A stretch of 16,735 nucleotides of DNA from Ga0077555 sp031367895 (GTDB taxonomy: Bacteria > Pseudomonadota > Alphaproteobacteria > Rhizobiales > Hyphomicrobiaceae): the NCBI GenBank assembly GCA_031367895.1, contig JANLQP010000055.1, positions 1-16,735 on the forward strand, given 5' to 3'. The notes below the pieces were generated by a model. That model made no database searches. It was given only the letters and a program-made list of their open reading frames with translations, and was not told the origin of the DNA. Of this stretch, positions 1 to 7,866 are shown piece after piece. Within the stretch, counting starts at the first letter, position 1, and the number at the start of each line of letters is the position of its first letter. A program made the position numbers and the translations under genes.

Positions 1-2
1 GA

Positions 3-179
3 TGCGTAGGGCGCCGGCTTTGTCGTTACGGCGACGCGGGCAAGGCGCTCGAGGTTTTGCGTCAATTCCAGGCGCAGGGCGGCGTAACCGCCTGGGAACC
101 TGTAGCAGTTTTATGCGGCAAGGCCGCCCTGCCGCACGGAGCCGGTCGAATCTTTGCCGCCGTGGGTGGGCCCACTTGA
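3..179 (+). pseudogene. possible 3' end of a protein gene entering from the left (decayed or partial)
   Basis: This frame is open from the window edge to a TGA at 177-179 and gives 58 residues. The part around RYGDAGKALEVLRQF followed by WEP and an Ala/Gly-rich tail reads like real protein. It vaguely recalls the C-terminus of 3-hydroxyacyl-CoA dehydrogenase/FadJ-type enzymes, where an xEPAPLL block is followed by LAxxGxxF. The match is loose and the last 20 residues look degenerate, so it could be a frameshifted gene remnant or chance. There is no start codon because the upstream part lies outside the window. The function guess is inference only. Confidence 0.22.
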
Positions 180-542
180 CGACCCGGACAGTTCCATCCC
201 CGCGCTCGGCAGGGAATCCGGGGCTCGCCGTCACCCAAGAGCGCTCTGGGCAGCGGCGAGCCAATCCGATTTCAGGGGCCGCGCTTGTTCGACAAGCCAA
301 CCGGTCCGTGCTCCCGCTTGTGCCACGATGTACAAACGCGACATCGCAGCCCTGGGCCACACACACCGTGTGGCTTGAGCGGAATGGCCCAAGAATGCAG
401 CCGTTCGGTCGAAGGGGGATAAGTTTGGGTGAAAATGGGGACAGTTTCCATTTTCCATTGATCAATATCGCCACGCACCCACAACACGAGCAAAAAATGG
501 TAACTGTCCCCATTTTCTCCGTTGAGCCCTTGCACCTAAACC
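180..542. other. non-coding gap with a hairpin and an inverted repeat
   Basis: No frame here looks like protein; the open frames are compositional. The stretch holds a 7-bp hairpin, GCCACAC with GTGTGGC around a 5-nt loop, at 356-374. It also holds the 24-nt inverted repeat listed separately (431-517). The local sequence around 425-500 is more A/T-rich than its surroundings, which fits an inserted repeat element. Confidence 0.5.
431..517. repeat. 24-nt inverted repeat, GGGGACAG type (REP-like or transposon-end-like)
   Basis: The left arm at 431-454 and the reverse complement of the right arm at 494-517 match at 23 of 24 positions, with one T/A difference near the middle. A 39-nt spacer separates the arms. 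Each arm contains AAAATGGGGACAGTT followed by CCATTTT. From memory, GGGGACAG-type repeats of this kind often sit near REP-associated (Y1/RAYT) tyrosine transposases. No transposase is present in this window, so this may be a solitary non-autonomous copy. The structure is seen directly; the family link is inference. Confidence 0.7.
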
Positions 543-1127
543 TCACGCCGGCAGTTCATACCCGACCGCCGTCTCCACCTCGATCGTCTTCTTCACCGAT
601 AGCCGCTGCAGCATGCGGGCGCGGTGCGCTTCCAGCGCCTTGAACTCGCCGGGCTCGGGTTTCAGCGAATCCTTGAAGCGCCAGAACAAGCGGAAAAGAT
701 GGATGTCCGCGATCGTGAACGTGTCCGTTGCCCACTCGCGGTCCCCAAGCCGCTGATCGGCGAGCGCATACATGGCGCGCGCATGCTCGTGGCCGCGCGC
801 GCGCGCCGGATGCAGCATCGAGGCGATGAAGGACATCCACGAGATCACCTGCGCTTCCGCGTCGAGGTTCCCCTCCGGCCACAGCTTCGCCGCCGGATAC
901 TTGCGCGCGAGGTAGTAGAGGATCGCCGCCACTTCGGTCAGCACCGCGCCACTGTCCGTGACCAGCGCCGGCACGCGGCCTTCCCGGTTGATCGCCAGAT
1001 ACTCCGGCGTCCGCTGCTGCTTCCGGCCAAACGAGATGGGCTTGCCCTCGAACGGCACACCGATCTCGTGCAGCGCGATATGCGGCGCCATCGAACTGGA
1101 ACCTGGCGCGTAATAGAGTGTGAGCAT
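543..1127 (-). CDS. glutathione S-transferase family protein
   Basis: This 194-residue protein has an N-terminal thioredoxin-fold half with the start LTLYYAPGSSSMAPHIAL, the cis-proline signature V52-P53, and T64-E65, the position that binds the gamma-glutamyl part of glutathione. The C-terminal helical half contains the N-capping box FTIADIHLF around residues 137-145. His106 is kept as in beta-class enzymes, but residue 10 is Ser where those enzymes have Cys10. The protein is slightly shorter than the usual 200-220 residues because the segment before the FTIAD box is compact. It is expected to be a cytosolic enzyme conjugating glutathione to electrophiles, with unknown substrate. It stands alone on the minus strand. 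Family assignment is firm, subclass uncertain. Confidence 0.9.
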   Translation of the reverse strand: MLTLYYAPGSSSMAPHIALHEIGVPFEGKPISFGRKQQRTPEYLAINREGRVPALVTDSGAVLTEVAAILYYLARKYPAAKLWPEGNLDAEAQVISWMSFIASMLHPARARGHEHARAMYALADQRLGDREWATDTFTIADIHLFRLFWRFKDSLKPEPGEFKALEAHRARMLQRLSVKKTIEVETAVGYELPA

Positions 1128-1244
1128 GGAAAGGCACCCGTCTGCCGGTTAACACGGGCTGAATATGGCCTCGCGGTTCGCCTGCTGTCTCGGAGAATTT
1201 CACATGGAAGCCGTAAGACACCATGCAATGCGAAGGAGCGCGCC

Positions 1245-1540
1245 ATGACGGCCACCGTAAAATTGGTCCCTGAGCTCGAGGCAAAGATCAGAGCCCGGCT
1301 GTCTCCCGGAGAAACGTTTTCCGACTTCGTTCGACGCGCCATCATCGAGATGGTGGAGCGCGAAGATCAGGCACCGACGGCGCATGATCTTTGGGCACGG
1401 CATTTTGACGGCTGGGGCTCGGGAAAGACTGATCGAAGTGAGCGCGTGAAGGATATCGTTCGGGAGAAGTTGCGCGCGAAGCATCGCGCTCGAGAGCGGC
1501 CCGGACGATGCATTGTTCGATCGGAACGATCACTGAAAAA

Positions 1541-1562
<22 letters not shown>
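1245..1562 (+). CDS. ribbon-helix-helix antitoxin-like protein, possibly with an aberrant C-terminus
   Basis: The ATG at 1245 has a good ribosome binding site (GAAGGAG at 1232-1238) and gives 105 residues. Residues 1-40 (MTATVKLVPELEAKIRARL, then SPGETFSDFVRRAI) form a typical ribbon-helix-helix DNA-binding fold of the CopG/ParD kind. A basic tail follows. Such proteins are usually about 75-90 residues and act as autorepressing antitoxins with a PIN-domain toxin downstream. Here the last 20 or so residues (ERPGRCIVRSERSLKNGAAGGD) read across toxin-like sequence in another frame and into the 3' end of the tRNA gene, overlapping it by 22 bp. The tail is therefore probably not native. An open frame extends upstream to 624 but opposes the GST gene and is not coding. 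Confidence 0.7.
1480..1536 (+). pseudogene. remnant of a PIN-domain toxin N-terminus
   Basis: In the +1 frame relative to the antitoxin-like gene, codons 1480-1533 read SIALESGPDDALFDRNDH and then TGA. Intact PIN toxins paired with ribbon-helix-helix antitoxins start with a strand resembling (V/I)DSGPLxALFDRxDxxH, where the first Asp is a metal ligand. Here that position is Glu and the two residues after GP are Asp-Asp. The frame stops at once, only 4 nt before the encoded CCA of the tRNA-Thr gene. The likely history is a toxin-antitoxin module cut off at the tRNA boundary. The match is short, so chance similarity cannot be excluded. Confidence 0.4.
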
Positions 1563-1871
<309 letters not shown>

Positions 1872-1971
1872 AAGATTGACACCGAATCATCCGAGACGGC
1901 ACCAACTGTTAACGCCGACTTATTGCCACAGCAGTCCGCACGACGCAAGGAATGTGTATGTCGCACTTTTT

Positions 1972-1993
1972 GTTCTTGTAACGTTCCAAGAAC
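1972..1993. promoter_or_regulatory. perfect 7-bp inverted repeat, operator-like
   Basis: GTTCTTG (1972-1978) and CAAGAAC (1987-1993) are perfect inverted repeats around an 8-nt spacer. They lie in the relatively A/T-rich gap between the tRNA-Thr gene and the radical SAM gene. A T-run precedes rather than follows the left arm, so this is not a plus-strand terminator. It could be a protein-binding site upstream of the radical SAM gene. The function is a guess. Nothing else gene-like is visible in 1874-2028. Confidence 0.3.
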
Positions 1994-2028
1994 TCGTATA
2001 TCCACGGCAACACGATGAAGGACCGTAG

Positions 2029-2074
2029 GGCGCAATAGCCCCAGCCTCTGCACTTGGCTGGGGCGTATTGCGCC
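2029..2074. repeat. long palindrome (REP-like), arms with GCAATACGCCCC
   Basis: GGCGCAATA-G-CCCCAGCC (2029-2046) pairs with GGCTGGGG-CG-TATTGCGCC (2056-2074) across a 9-nt loop. This gives 18 base pairs and a single bulged G, making it one of the strongest hairpins in the window. The minus-strand arm contains GCAATACGCCCC, the same 12 nt found in the palindrome at 9046-9075, so this looks like a dispersed family. There is no T-tract on either side, which argues against a simple intrinsic terminator. Confidence 0.75.
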
Positions 2075-2091
2075 GATCGAGCGCTGCAATG

Positions 2092-2130
2092 GTGCAATAC
2101 GGCGGCAAGTGCAGGACCGCCCATTGGCAC
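2092..2130. repeat. imperfect palindrome next to the REP-like hairpin
   Basis: GTGCAATACGGCGG (2092-2105) is an imperfect inverted repeat of 2117-2130 (CCGCCCATTGGCAC). The outer GTG/CAC, the CAAT/ATTG and the inner GGCGG/CCGCC pair, with mismatches between. It begins 17 nt after the stronger palindrome and repeats its GCAATACG motif. The two together may form a two-unit mosaic element. It lies in the leader of the radical SAM gene. Confidence 0.4.
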
Positions 2131-2163
2131 ACTACGTCTGTGTCCGGTGCACGGGAGGCGCGC

Positions 2164-3249
2164 ATGGTGGAAAGGGCCGATCTCATCGATGCCGAGATGC
2201 GCCGTGGCCGTGGTGCCCGCAGCAACCGCGTCAGCCGCTTCGACAGCGAGACGCGGGCCACGTTCGATGACGGCTGGGAGACGCTCGGCACGCTCGATGC
2301 CTTCAAGACCACCGTCTTCGAGGAGCGGGCGAAGAGCATCATTTCGACGAACGACAGTCCGGATCTCTCGTTCGACCAGTCCATCAACCCTTATCGCGGC
2401 TGCGAGCACGGCTGCATCTACTGTTACGCGCGGCCGACGCACAGCTATCTCGGGCATTCCGCCGGCCTCGACTTCGAGACCAAGCTCTATGCTAAAGTGA
2501 ACGCAGCGGAGTTGCTGGAGAAAGAGTTCCGGAACCCGCGCTATGTACCGAAAACCATCGCGCTCGGCGCCGTGACCGACCCCTACCAGCCGATCGAGCG
2601 GACGCTCACGATCTCCCGGCAGATCCTCGAGGTCATGGACCGCACCAGCCACCCGGTCGGTATCGTCACCAAGTCCGCTGGCGTCGTGCGCGACATCGAC
2701 ATTCTCGCGCGGTTGGCGAAACGCCAGCTGGTAAAGGTCGCGATCTCCGTGACGACGCTGGACCCGAAACTCGCCCGCAGCATGGAGCCGCGCGCGGCGA
2801 CGCCGCCGAAACGGCTCGACGCAATCAAGCGCCTTTCGGACGCCGGCATTCCGACCACAGTGATGGTGGCGCCGATCATACCGGCGCTGAACGACGTCGA
2901 GATCGAGAGCATCCTGGAGACGGCCCATGCCGCCGGCGCGCGGGAGGCAGGCTATGTGCTGCTGCGCTTGCCGTTGGAACTGAAGGACCTGTTCCGCGAG
3001 TGGCTGGAGACCGACTTCCCGGACCGGGCGAAGCGGGTGATCAACATTCTACGCTCGATGCACGGCGGCAAGGACTACGTCGCCACGTTCGGGCACCGCC
3101 AGCGCGGCAGCGGCCCGTACGCCGACCAGATCGGATTGCGCTTCCGCCTCGCCCTGAAACGGCTCGGCATGGAGCGGCGGCATCTGTCGCTGCGCACGGA
3201 CTTGTTCCAACGGCCGACGCCGGTCGGTTCGCAGCTCACGTTGCTGTAA
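2164..3249 (+). CDS. PA0069-type radical SAM protein
   Basis: The ATG at 2164 follows GGGAGG at 2153-2158; an upstream in-frame ATG at 2068 lies inside the palindromic repeat and lacks such a site. The product has 361 residues. The N-terminal MRRGRGARSN and INPYRGCEHGCIYCYARP are hallmarks of the PA0069/SplB-like radical SAM family. The cluster cysteines are C80, C84 and C87 (CX3CX2C), which bind a [4Fe-4S] cluster and S-adenosylmethionine. Further conserved pieces are GAVTDPYQPIE and VTKSAGVVRDIDIL. The family is widespread in Proteobacteria, is related to DNA photoproduct lyase-like enzymes, and has no proven reaction that I know of. It appears monocistronic; the solute-binding protein gene starts 112 bp later with its own ribosome binding site. 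Confidence 0.93.
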   Translation: MVERADLIDAEMRRGRGARSNRVSRFDSETRATFDDGWETLGTLDAFKTTVFEERAKSIISTNDSPDLSFDQSINPYRGCEHGCIYCYARPTHSYLGHSAGLDFETKLYAKVNAAELLEKEFRNPRYVPKTIALGAVTDPYQPIERTLTISRQILEVMDRTSHPVGIVTKSAGVVRDIDILARLAKRQLVKVAISVTTLDPKLARSMEPRAATPPKRLDAIKRLSDAGIPTTVMVAPIIPALNDVEIESILETAHAAGAREAGYVLLRLPLELKDLFREWLETDFPDRAKRVINILRSMHGGKDYVATFGHRQRGSGPYADQIGLRFRLALKRLGMERRHLSLRTDLFQRPTPVGSQLTLL

Positions 3250-3361
3250 CGCACCTGCGGGGTGGGATTCCGCCGGGAACGAGGGCGCTGGAAGGGTTGC
3301 AAGGCCAAGTGTAGGCTTGGGCTCAACGGCACGACAATGTGTCCGACACGGGGAGTGCGTT

Positions 3362-4981
3362 ATGGGTGGGATTACTATGAAATTGCTGCGCCAGATTGCA
3401 ATGGGGGCGTCGGCGGTACTGGCTGCCACGGCGGCGCTGACCACCCCGGCATTCGCCCAGAAGCAAGGCGGCACGCTCCGCGTCTACAACACCACGCAGC
3501 CGCCGTCGGCCTCGATCCACGAGGAATCGACGATCGCGACCAACATGCCGTTCATGGCGCTCTTCAACAATCTCGTGCGCTTCGATCCGACCAAGCCGCG
3601 CAATTCGTTCGAGACCATCGTGCCGGATCTGGCCGAGAGCTGGAAATGGGACGACACCGGCACCAAGCTGACGTTCAAGCTCCAAATCGATGGCGTCAAA
3701 TGGCACGACGGACAGCCGTTCACGGCGAAGGACGTGCAGTGCACGTGGCATCGCCTGAACGGCGTCGACAAGGAGAATGCGTTCCGCCGGTCGCCGCGCG
3801 CGATATGGTACGAGAACCTGAAGGAGGTGACGATTGATGACGAAAAGACCGTCACCTTCCATCTGACCAAGCCGCAGCCGTCCATGCTGGCGATGCTCGC
3901 TTCGGGCTTGTCGCCGGTTTATGCCTGTCACGTCTCGGCGCGCGACATGCGCACCAAGCCCGTTGGCACCGGCCCCTTCAAGTTCGTCGAGTTCAAAAGC
4001 AACGAGTCGATCAAGCTCGTGCGCAACCCGGACTATTGGAAGAAAGGGCAACCCTACCTCGACGGTATTGACTGGCGCATCGTCACCAGCCGTTCGACGC
4101 GCGTGCTGGCCTTTGTCGCCGGCGAATTCGACATGACGTTTACCGGCGATATTACCGTGCCGTTGATGACCGACATTGCCAAGCAGAAGCCGGAGGCGAT
4201 CTGCCAGCTCGTCCCCAACAACGTGCCGATCAACATTCTGATCAACCGCGACAAGCCGCCCTTCGACAACCCGCAATTGCGCAAGGCGTTGTCCTTGGTC
4301 CTCGATCGCCAGGGCTATGTCGACATCATCACCAACGGCAAGTCTTTGCCGGCCGCCAACATGATGCCGCCGCCAGAGGGGCAATGGGGCATGCCGAAGG
4401 AGGAACTTGCCAAACTCGCGGGCTACGGCGATGTCGCAGCGCAGCAGGCCGAGGCCAAGAAGATCATGGAGAGCCTCGGCTACGGGCCGGCGAACAGGTT
4501 GAAGCTCAAAGTCTCGACGCGCGATTTCGCGACCTACAAGGACCCCGCGATCATCTTCGTCAGCGAACTCAACAAGATCCATTTCGACGCCGAGATGGAG
4601 CTGGTCGAGTCCTCGATCTGGCACAGCAAGCTGGTCAAAAAGGAATACACGGTCGGCATGAACACGTCGGGCGTCGGCATCGACGATCCCGATGCGGTTC
4701 TGAAGGGCGCCTATGCCTGCAAGTCGGAGGCGAATTACACCGGCTACTGCCGCCCCGACATCGAGAAGCTGCTCGACGACCAGTCGCAGGAACGCGACGA
4801 CGCCAAGCGTCGCGAAATCGTGTGGGAACTCGAGCGCCGCCTCGCCGAAGACGTGGCCCGCCCGATCATCTTCCACAACAAGGGCGCAACGTGCTGGCAG
4901 TCCCACGTCAAGGGCCACACACACCAGGAGAACAGCCTCTATAACAACTGGCGCTTCGACACGGTCTGGATCGACAAGTGA
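3362..4981 (+). CDS. ABC transporter substrate-binding protein, family 5 (peptide/nickel type)
   Basis: The ATG at 3362 has GGGGAG at 3350-3355 with a 6-nt gap; an alternative ATG at 3377 is possible, and an earlier open frame from 3317 has no such site. The 539-residue product has a Sec signal peptide, with cleavage likely after AFA at residue 32 and mature start QKQGGTLRV. The body shows family 5 features: FKLQIDGVKWHDGQPFTAKDV, VGTGPFKFVEF and a central NPQLRKALSLVLDRQGYV. It would bind oligopeptides or similar solutes in the periplasm for an ABC importer. No permease or ATPase genes follow; the next gene is on the other strand, so this is an orphan binding protein or its partners are elsewhere. 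The ligand cannot be deduced. Confidence 0.93.
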   Translation: MGGITMKLLRQIAMGASAVLAATAALTTPAFAQKQGGTLRVYNTTQPPSASIHEESTIATNMPFMALFNNLVRFDPTKPRNSFETIVPDLAESWKWDDTGTKLTFKLQIDGVKWHDGQPFTAKDVQCTWHRLNGVDKENAFRRSPRAIWYENLKEVTIDDEKTVTFHLTKPQPSMLAMLASGLSPVYACHVSARDMRTKPVGTGPFKFVEFKSNESIKLVRNPDYWKKGQPYLDGIDWRIVTSRSTRVLAFVAGEFDMTFTGDITVPLMTDIAKQKPEAICQLVPNNVPINILINRDKPPFDNPQLRKALSLVLDRQGYVDIITNGKSLPAANMMPPPEGQWGMPKEELAKLAGYGDVAAQQAEAKKIMESLGYGPANRLKLKVSTRDFATYKDPAIIFVSELNKIHFDAEMELVESSIWHSKLVKKEYTVGMNTSGVGIDDPDAVLKGAYACKSEANYTGYCRPDIEKLLDDQSQERDDAKRREIVWELERRLAEDVARPIIFHNKGATCWQSHVKGHTHQENSLYNNWRFDTVWIDK

Positions 4982-5146
4982 CGTCGGGAGCGTTTATGCG
5001 CTGAAATATTCACTCGGTTTCCCAGACAAAGGACGCGCGCAGCGCCGGTCGAGATCCGGATCTTGACCCAACTCAATGCGTAGAGCCCCCGGAGCGGTCC
5101 GACCTTCGCTCGTGCCGTCCGGGGAACCGGGTAGGACGGGGGCGAG

Positions 5147-5204
5147 GGAACGGCAGAGTCGCAGGAACGGCAGAGTGGCAGGAACGGCAGAGTGGCAGGA
5201 ACGG
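5147..5204. repeat. 17-bp tandem repeat, 3.4 copies
   Basis: The unit GGAACGGCAGAGTGGCA occurs at 5147-5163 (with one or two changes, ...GTCGCA), 5164-5180 and 5181-5197, and then partially to 5204. It lies in the gap (4982-5210) between the convergent substrate-binding protein and oxygenase genes and ends 7 bp before the oxygenase stop codon. A period of 17 is not a multiple of 3, so it does not encode a protein repeat. It is a possible site of length variation between strains. Confidence 0.85.
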
Positions 5205-5210
5205 GTTGCC

Positions 5211-5948
5211 TCACTGCGCGTCGTGCAGGATGATTCCGAGTGTGCTCCGCTCGCCCGACCGCAACACGCTGACCCCGTGGCGCAGGTTCACCCGGTAGAC
5301 GCCGCGCGTGCCCTGCACCGGCCGATGGCGCACGGCGAAGATCACCGCCTCACCCTGGGTCAACGGCACCACGTGCGCCCGCGACTGCATGCGCGGCCGC
5401 TGCTCGGTCATGACGAACTCGCCGCCGGTGAAGTCGACACCCGGCCGCGACAGCAGGAACGCCACCTGCAACGGGAAGACGTGCGCGCCATAGAGATCCT
5501 GGTGCAGACAGTTGTAGTCGCCGGCCACGTACTTGAGCAGCAACGGCGTCGGCCGCGACTGACCCGCCTGATGACATCGCGCCAGGAAATCCACGTGCTC
5601 CGCCGGGAAGCGCTCATCGAGCCCCATCGCCGCGTGCCAGCGGTTGGCGGTCGGCGCCAAGTGCCGATAGAGCGCGCCACGCATCGCGCTGATCATCTGC
5701 GGTAGTGGATCGGCGAAATACTTGTACGCGCCGCGTCCGAAGCCATGCCGCGCCATGATGACGTGGCTGCGAAACAGTGCGCCGTTTTCGTACGACCGCG
5801 CCAGCGCATCGCACTCCGCCGGCCCCAGCAGCACCCCCGTCGTCGCCGAGCCGAACTGATCGAGCGCGGTCGCGATCCCCGACCAGTCGAGCGCGTCGAT
5901 GCGCGCAGGAATATCAGCGGACGTGTTTCGCGACTCTGCCGTCGACAT
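5211..5948 (-). CDS. 2-oxoglutarate/Fe(II)-dependent oxygenase
   Basis: The 245-residue protein carries the facial triad of the cupin-like 2OG oxygenases: H149 and D151 in LHQDLYG, and H224 in VNLRHGVS. R234, ten residues later, fits the 2-oxoglutarate C5-carboxylate ligand. Tyr140, in the segment LLLKYVAGDYNCLHQD, and the strand FTGGEFVM further support the prolyl-4-hydroxylase-like superfamily (COG3826 type). The ATG is preceded on the minus strand by CGGAGG. It would hydroxylate an unknown protein or small-molecule substrate using O2 and 2-oxoglutarate in the cytosol. It lies 97 bp downstream of the aminopeptidase P gene, which points the same way, and could be co-transcribed with it. Confidence 0.88.
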   Translation of the reverse strand: MSTAESRNTSADIPARIDALDWSGIATALDQFGSATTGVLLGPAECDALARSYENGALFRSHVIMARHGFGRGAYKYFADPLPQMISAMRGALYRHLAPTANRWHAAMGLDERFPAEHVDFLARCHQAGQSRPTPLLLKYVAGDYNCLHQDLYGAHVFPLQVAFLLSRPGVDFTGGEFVMTEQRPRMQSRAHVVPLTQGEAVIFAVRHRPVQGTRGVYRVNLRHGVSVLRSGERSTLGIILHDAQ

Positions 5949-6045
5949 ACGGGGCCTCCGTTGAGATAGCCCCCGAGCGAGCCTCGAGCAGCGCCGAGCC
6001 GCAACCCGAAACGTGTCACGTCACACGCGCCACTCGCCCGCGCGC

Positions 6046-7866
6046 TCAACCGATCGCCACCGTTGCTGCCGCCAACCACGCCCGGTCCGTGCCGGTGAGA
6101 TGCGGGCCGATCACGCGCGTGACGCGGGCGTGGTAGGCATCGAGCCAGGCGATCTCCTCGCCAGTCAGCAGGCGCGGTTCCACCAGCCGGCGATCGATCG
6201 GCACCAGCGTCAGCGTCTCGAAGGCCATCATCGGCCGCTCGCCACCTTCGATATCTTGCGGCTCCGTCACCAGTTCCAGGTTCTCGATGCGGATGCCGTA
6301 TGCGCCGGTCTTGTAGTAGCCGGGTTCGTTCGAGACGATCATGCCGGGCTCCAGCGCCACCATGCCGCGCTTCGAGATCGACTGCGGCCCCTCGTGCACC
6401 GAAAGATAGCTGCCGACGCCGTGGCCGGTGCCGTGATCGAATTCCAGGCCATGCTTCCACAGCGCCCGGCGTGCGAAACCGTCGATGCTGGCGCCGGTCG
6501 TGCCCTTTGGAAAGCGCGTCGTCGCGATCGCGATGTGCCCCTTCAGGACCAGCGTGAACCGCTCACGCATCTCCAGCGTCGGGCGGCCGATCGCAACCGT
6601 GCGCGTCACGTCCGTGGTACCGTCCTGGAACTGCGCGCCGGAATCGACCAGGAACAATTCGCCGGGCTTCAAGTGCCGGTTGCTGGCCTCCGTGACCCGG
6701 TAATGCACGATCGCGCCATTGGGGCCGGAGCCGGAGATCGTGTCGAAGCTGATCTCCTTCAGCGCCTGTGTCTCGGTGCGCATCGCTTCCAGCTGTTTCA
6801 CCGCCGTGATCTCGTCGACGCGGCCGGACGGCGCTTCGCGATCGAGCCACGCGAGGAAACGAGCCATCGCCACGCCGTCGCGCTCGTGTGCGGCGCGGGC
6901 GCCCGCGATCTCCGCCTCGTTCTTGCGCGCTTTCGGCAGGATACAGGGATCGCGGGCGTCAATGATCATCTTCGAGCGCAGCCCCAGCGTCCGGCGAAAC
7001 CAGTGCGCGGCCGTGTTCTCGTCGAGCCGCACGCGGCGCTCGGCCTTGGCCAGCGCGTCGACCCGGTCTTTCAGCTCGTCCGGTTCGCGGATCTTCGCAA
7101 CCTCGCCGAGTTCCTTGCGGACCTCGGGCGTCAGCTTGCGCTTGTCGATGAAGAGGTCGGGCTTGGCATTGCAATAGACGATTGCGAAAGCCAGTGCCGT
7201 CGGGTTGTGCTTCACGTCCGAGCCGCGGACGTTGAACAGCCACGCGATCGAATCCGGCAGCGTCAGGATCGCGGCATCCTCGCCCGCGGCCTTCATGCCC
7301 TTCTGCAGCTCGGCGATCTTGGCTGCGGCCGTCACGCCCGCGAGCGTGAGCGGCTGCAATGTGACGACCCCGAGTGGAACCGGCGGCCGCCCATTGCCCC
7401 AGACGCGATCCACCGGATTGCGCGGCAGTGGCTTCAACGTAATCGACTTTTTCGCCAGCTTCGCTTCTGCCGCGCGAACCCAAGCCGACGTGTGTAGCCA
7501 GGGATCGTAACCGACGTTCGACTTGGAGCTGAGCTTGGCGCTGAGCCATTCGACCGGATCAGCCTCCGGCACGAGTGCAATCTCGAGCAGCTTGGTATCG
7601 ACTTGATCGCGCGCCTGCAGCGTGTAGCGGCCATCGACGAACAGCGCCGCGGCCTTACGTGCGATCACCGCAACGCCGGCGGACCCCGTAAATCCGGTCA
7701 GCCATTTGAGCCGCTCGGCCGAGGCCGGCACATATTCGCCCATGTGCTCGTCGGCGCGCGGGACAAGCACCGCGTCGACACCGAGGCCCGGAAACAATTG
7801 GCGCAATTGATCGATGCGGGCAGCCGTCAGCCGCGGATCGGACGTGTTGCTGAAATCCTGAAACAT
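6046..7866 (-). CDS. Xaa-Pro aminopeptidase (aminopeptidase P, M24B family), long three-domain form
   Basis: This 606-residue protein has two N-terminal creatinase-like domains (about 15-155 and 165-320) and a C-terminal pita-bread metallopeptidase domain. The dinuclear metal ligands can be placed: D408 and D419 in LVDSGAQFQDGTTDVTR, H482 in HGTGHGVG, E514 in NEPGYY and E528 in GIRIEN. H491 in VHEGP is a further conserved active-site His. The length and spacing match the eukaryote-like XPNPEP1 form common in Alphaproteobacteria rather than the shorter E. coli PepP. It removes an N-terminal residue that precedes proline. The ATG at 7866 has only a distant GGGGAAG, and no better start is visible. 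Confidence 0.95.
   Translation of the reverse strand: MFQDFSNTSDPRLTAARIDQLRQLFPGLGVDAVLVPRADEHMGEYVPASAERLKWLTGFTGSAGVAVIARKAAALFVDGRYTLQARDQVDTKLLEIALVPEADPVEWLSAKLSSKSNVGYDPWLHTSAWVRAAEAKLAKKSITLKPLPRNPVDRVWGNGRPPVPLGVVTLQPLTLAGVTAAAKIAELQKGMKAAGEDAAILTLPDSIAWLFNVRGSDVKHNPTALAFAIVYCNAKPDLFIDKRKLTPEVRKELGEVAKIREPDELKDRVDALAKAERRVRLDENTAAHWFRRTLGLRSKMIIDARDPCILPKARKNEAEIAGARAAHERDGVAMARFLAWLDREAPSGRVDEITAVKQLEAMRTETQALKEISFDTISGSGPNGAIVHYRVTEASNRHLKPGELFLVDSGAQFQDGTTDVTRTVAIGRPTLEMRERFTLVLKGHIAIATTRFPKGTTGASIDGFARRALWKHGLEFDHGTGHGVGSYLSVHEGPQSISKRGMVALEPGMIVSNEPGYYKTGAYGIRIENLELVTEPQDIEGGERPMMAFETLTLVPIDRRLVEPRLLTGEEIAWLDAYHARVTRVIGPHLTGTDRAWLAAATVAIG

Noticed and set aside
624..1244. An N-terminal extension of the antitoxin-like gene
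   Set aside because: The extension lies opposite the GST gene, is Arg-rich, and the ATG at 1245 has a proper ribosome binding site.
2068..2163. An earlier in-frame start for the radical SAM gene
   Set aside because: It lies in the arm of the palindromic repeat and the added 32 residues are not family-like. GGGAGG supports 2164.
3323..4924. A 533-residue open frame opposite the solute-binding protein gene
   Set aside because: It is an Arg/Val/Leu/Asp-rich antisense reading of a high-GC gene. The plus-strand protein has a signal peptide and family motifs.
5147..5204. A CRISPR array
   Set aside because: The 17-bp units are directly contiguous without spacers and no cas genes are present.
6013..7497. 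A 494-residue plus-strand open frame opposite aminopeptidase P
   Set aside because: The minus strand carries every metal ligand of the M24 family. The opposite frame is Arg/His-rich with no motif.
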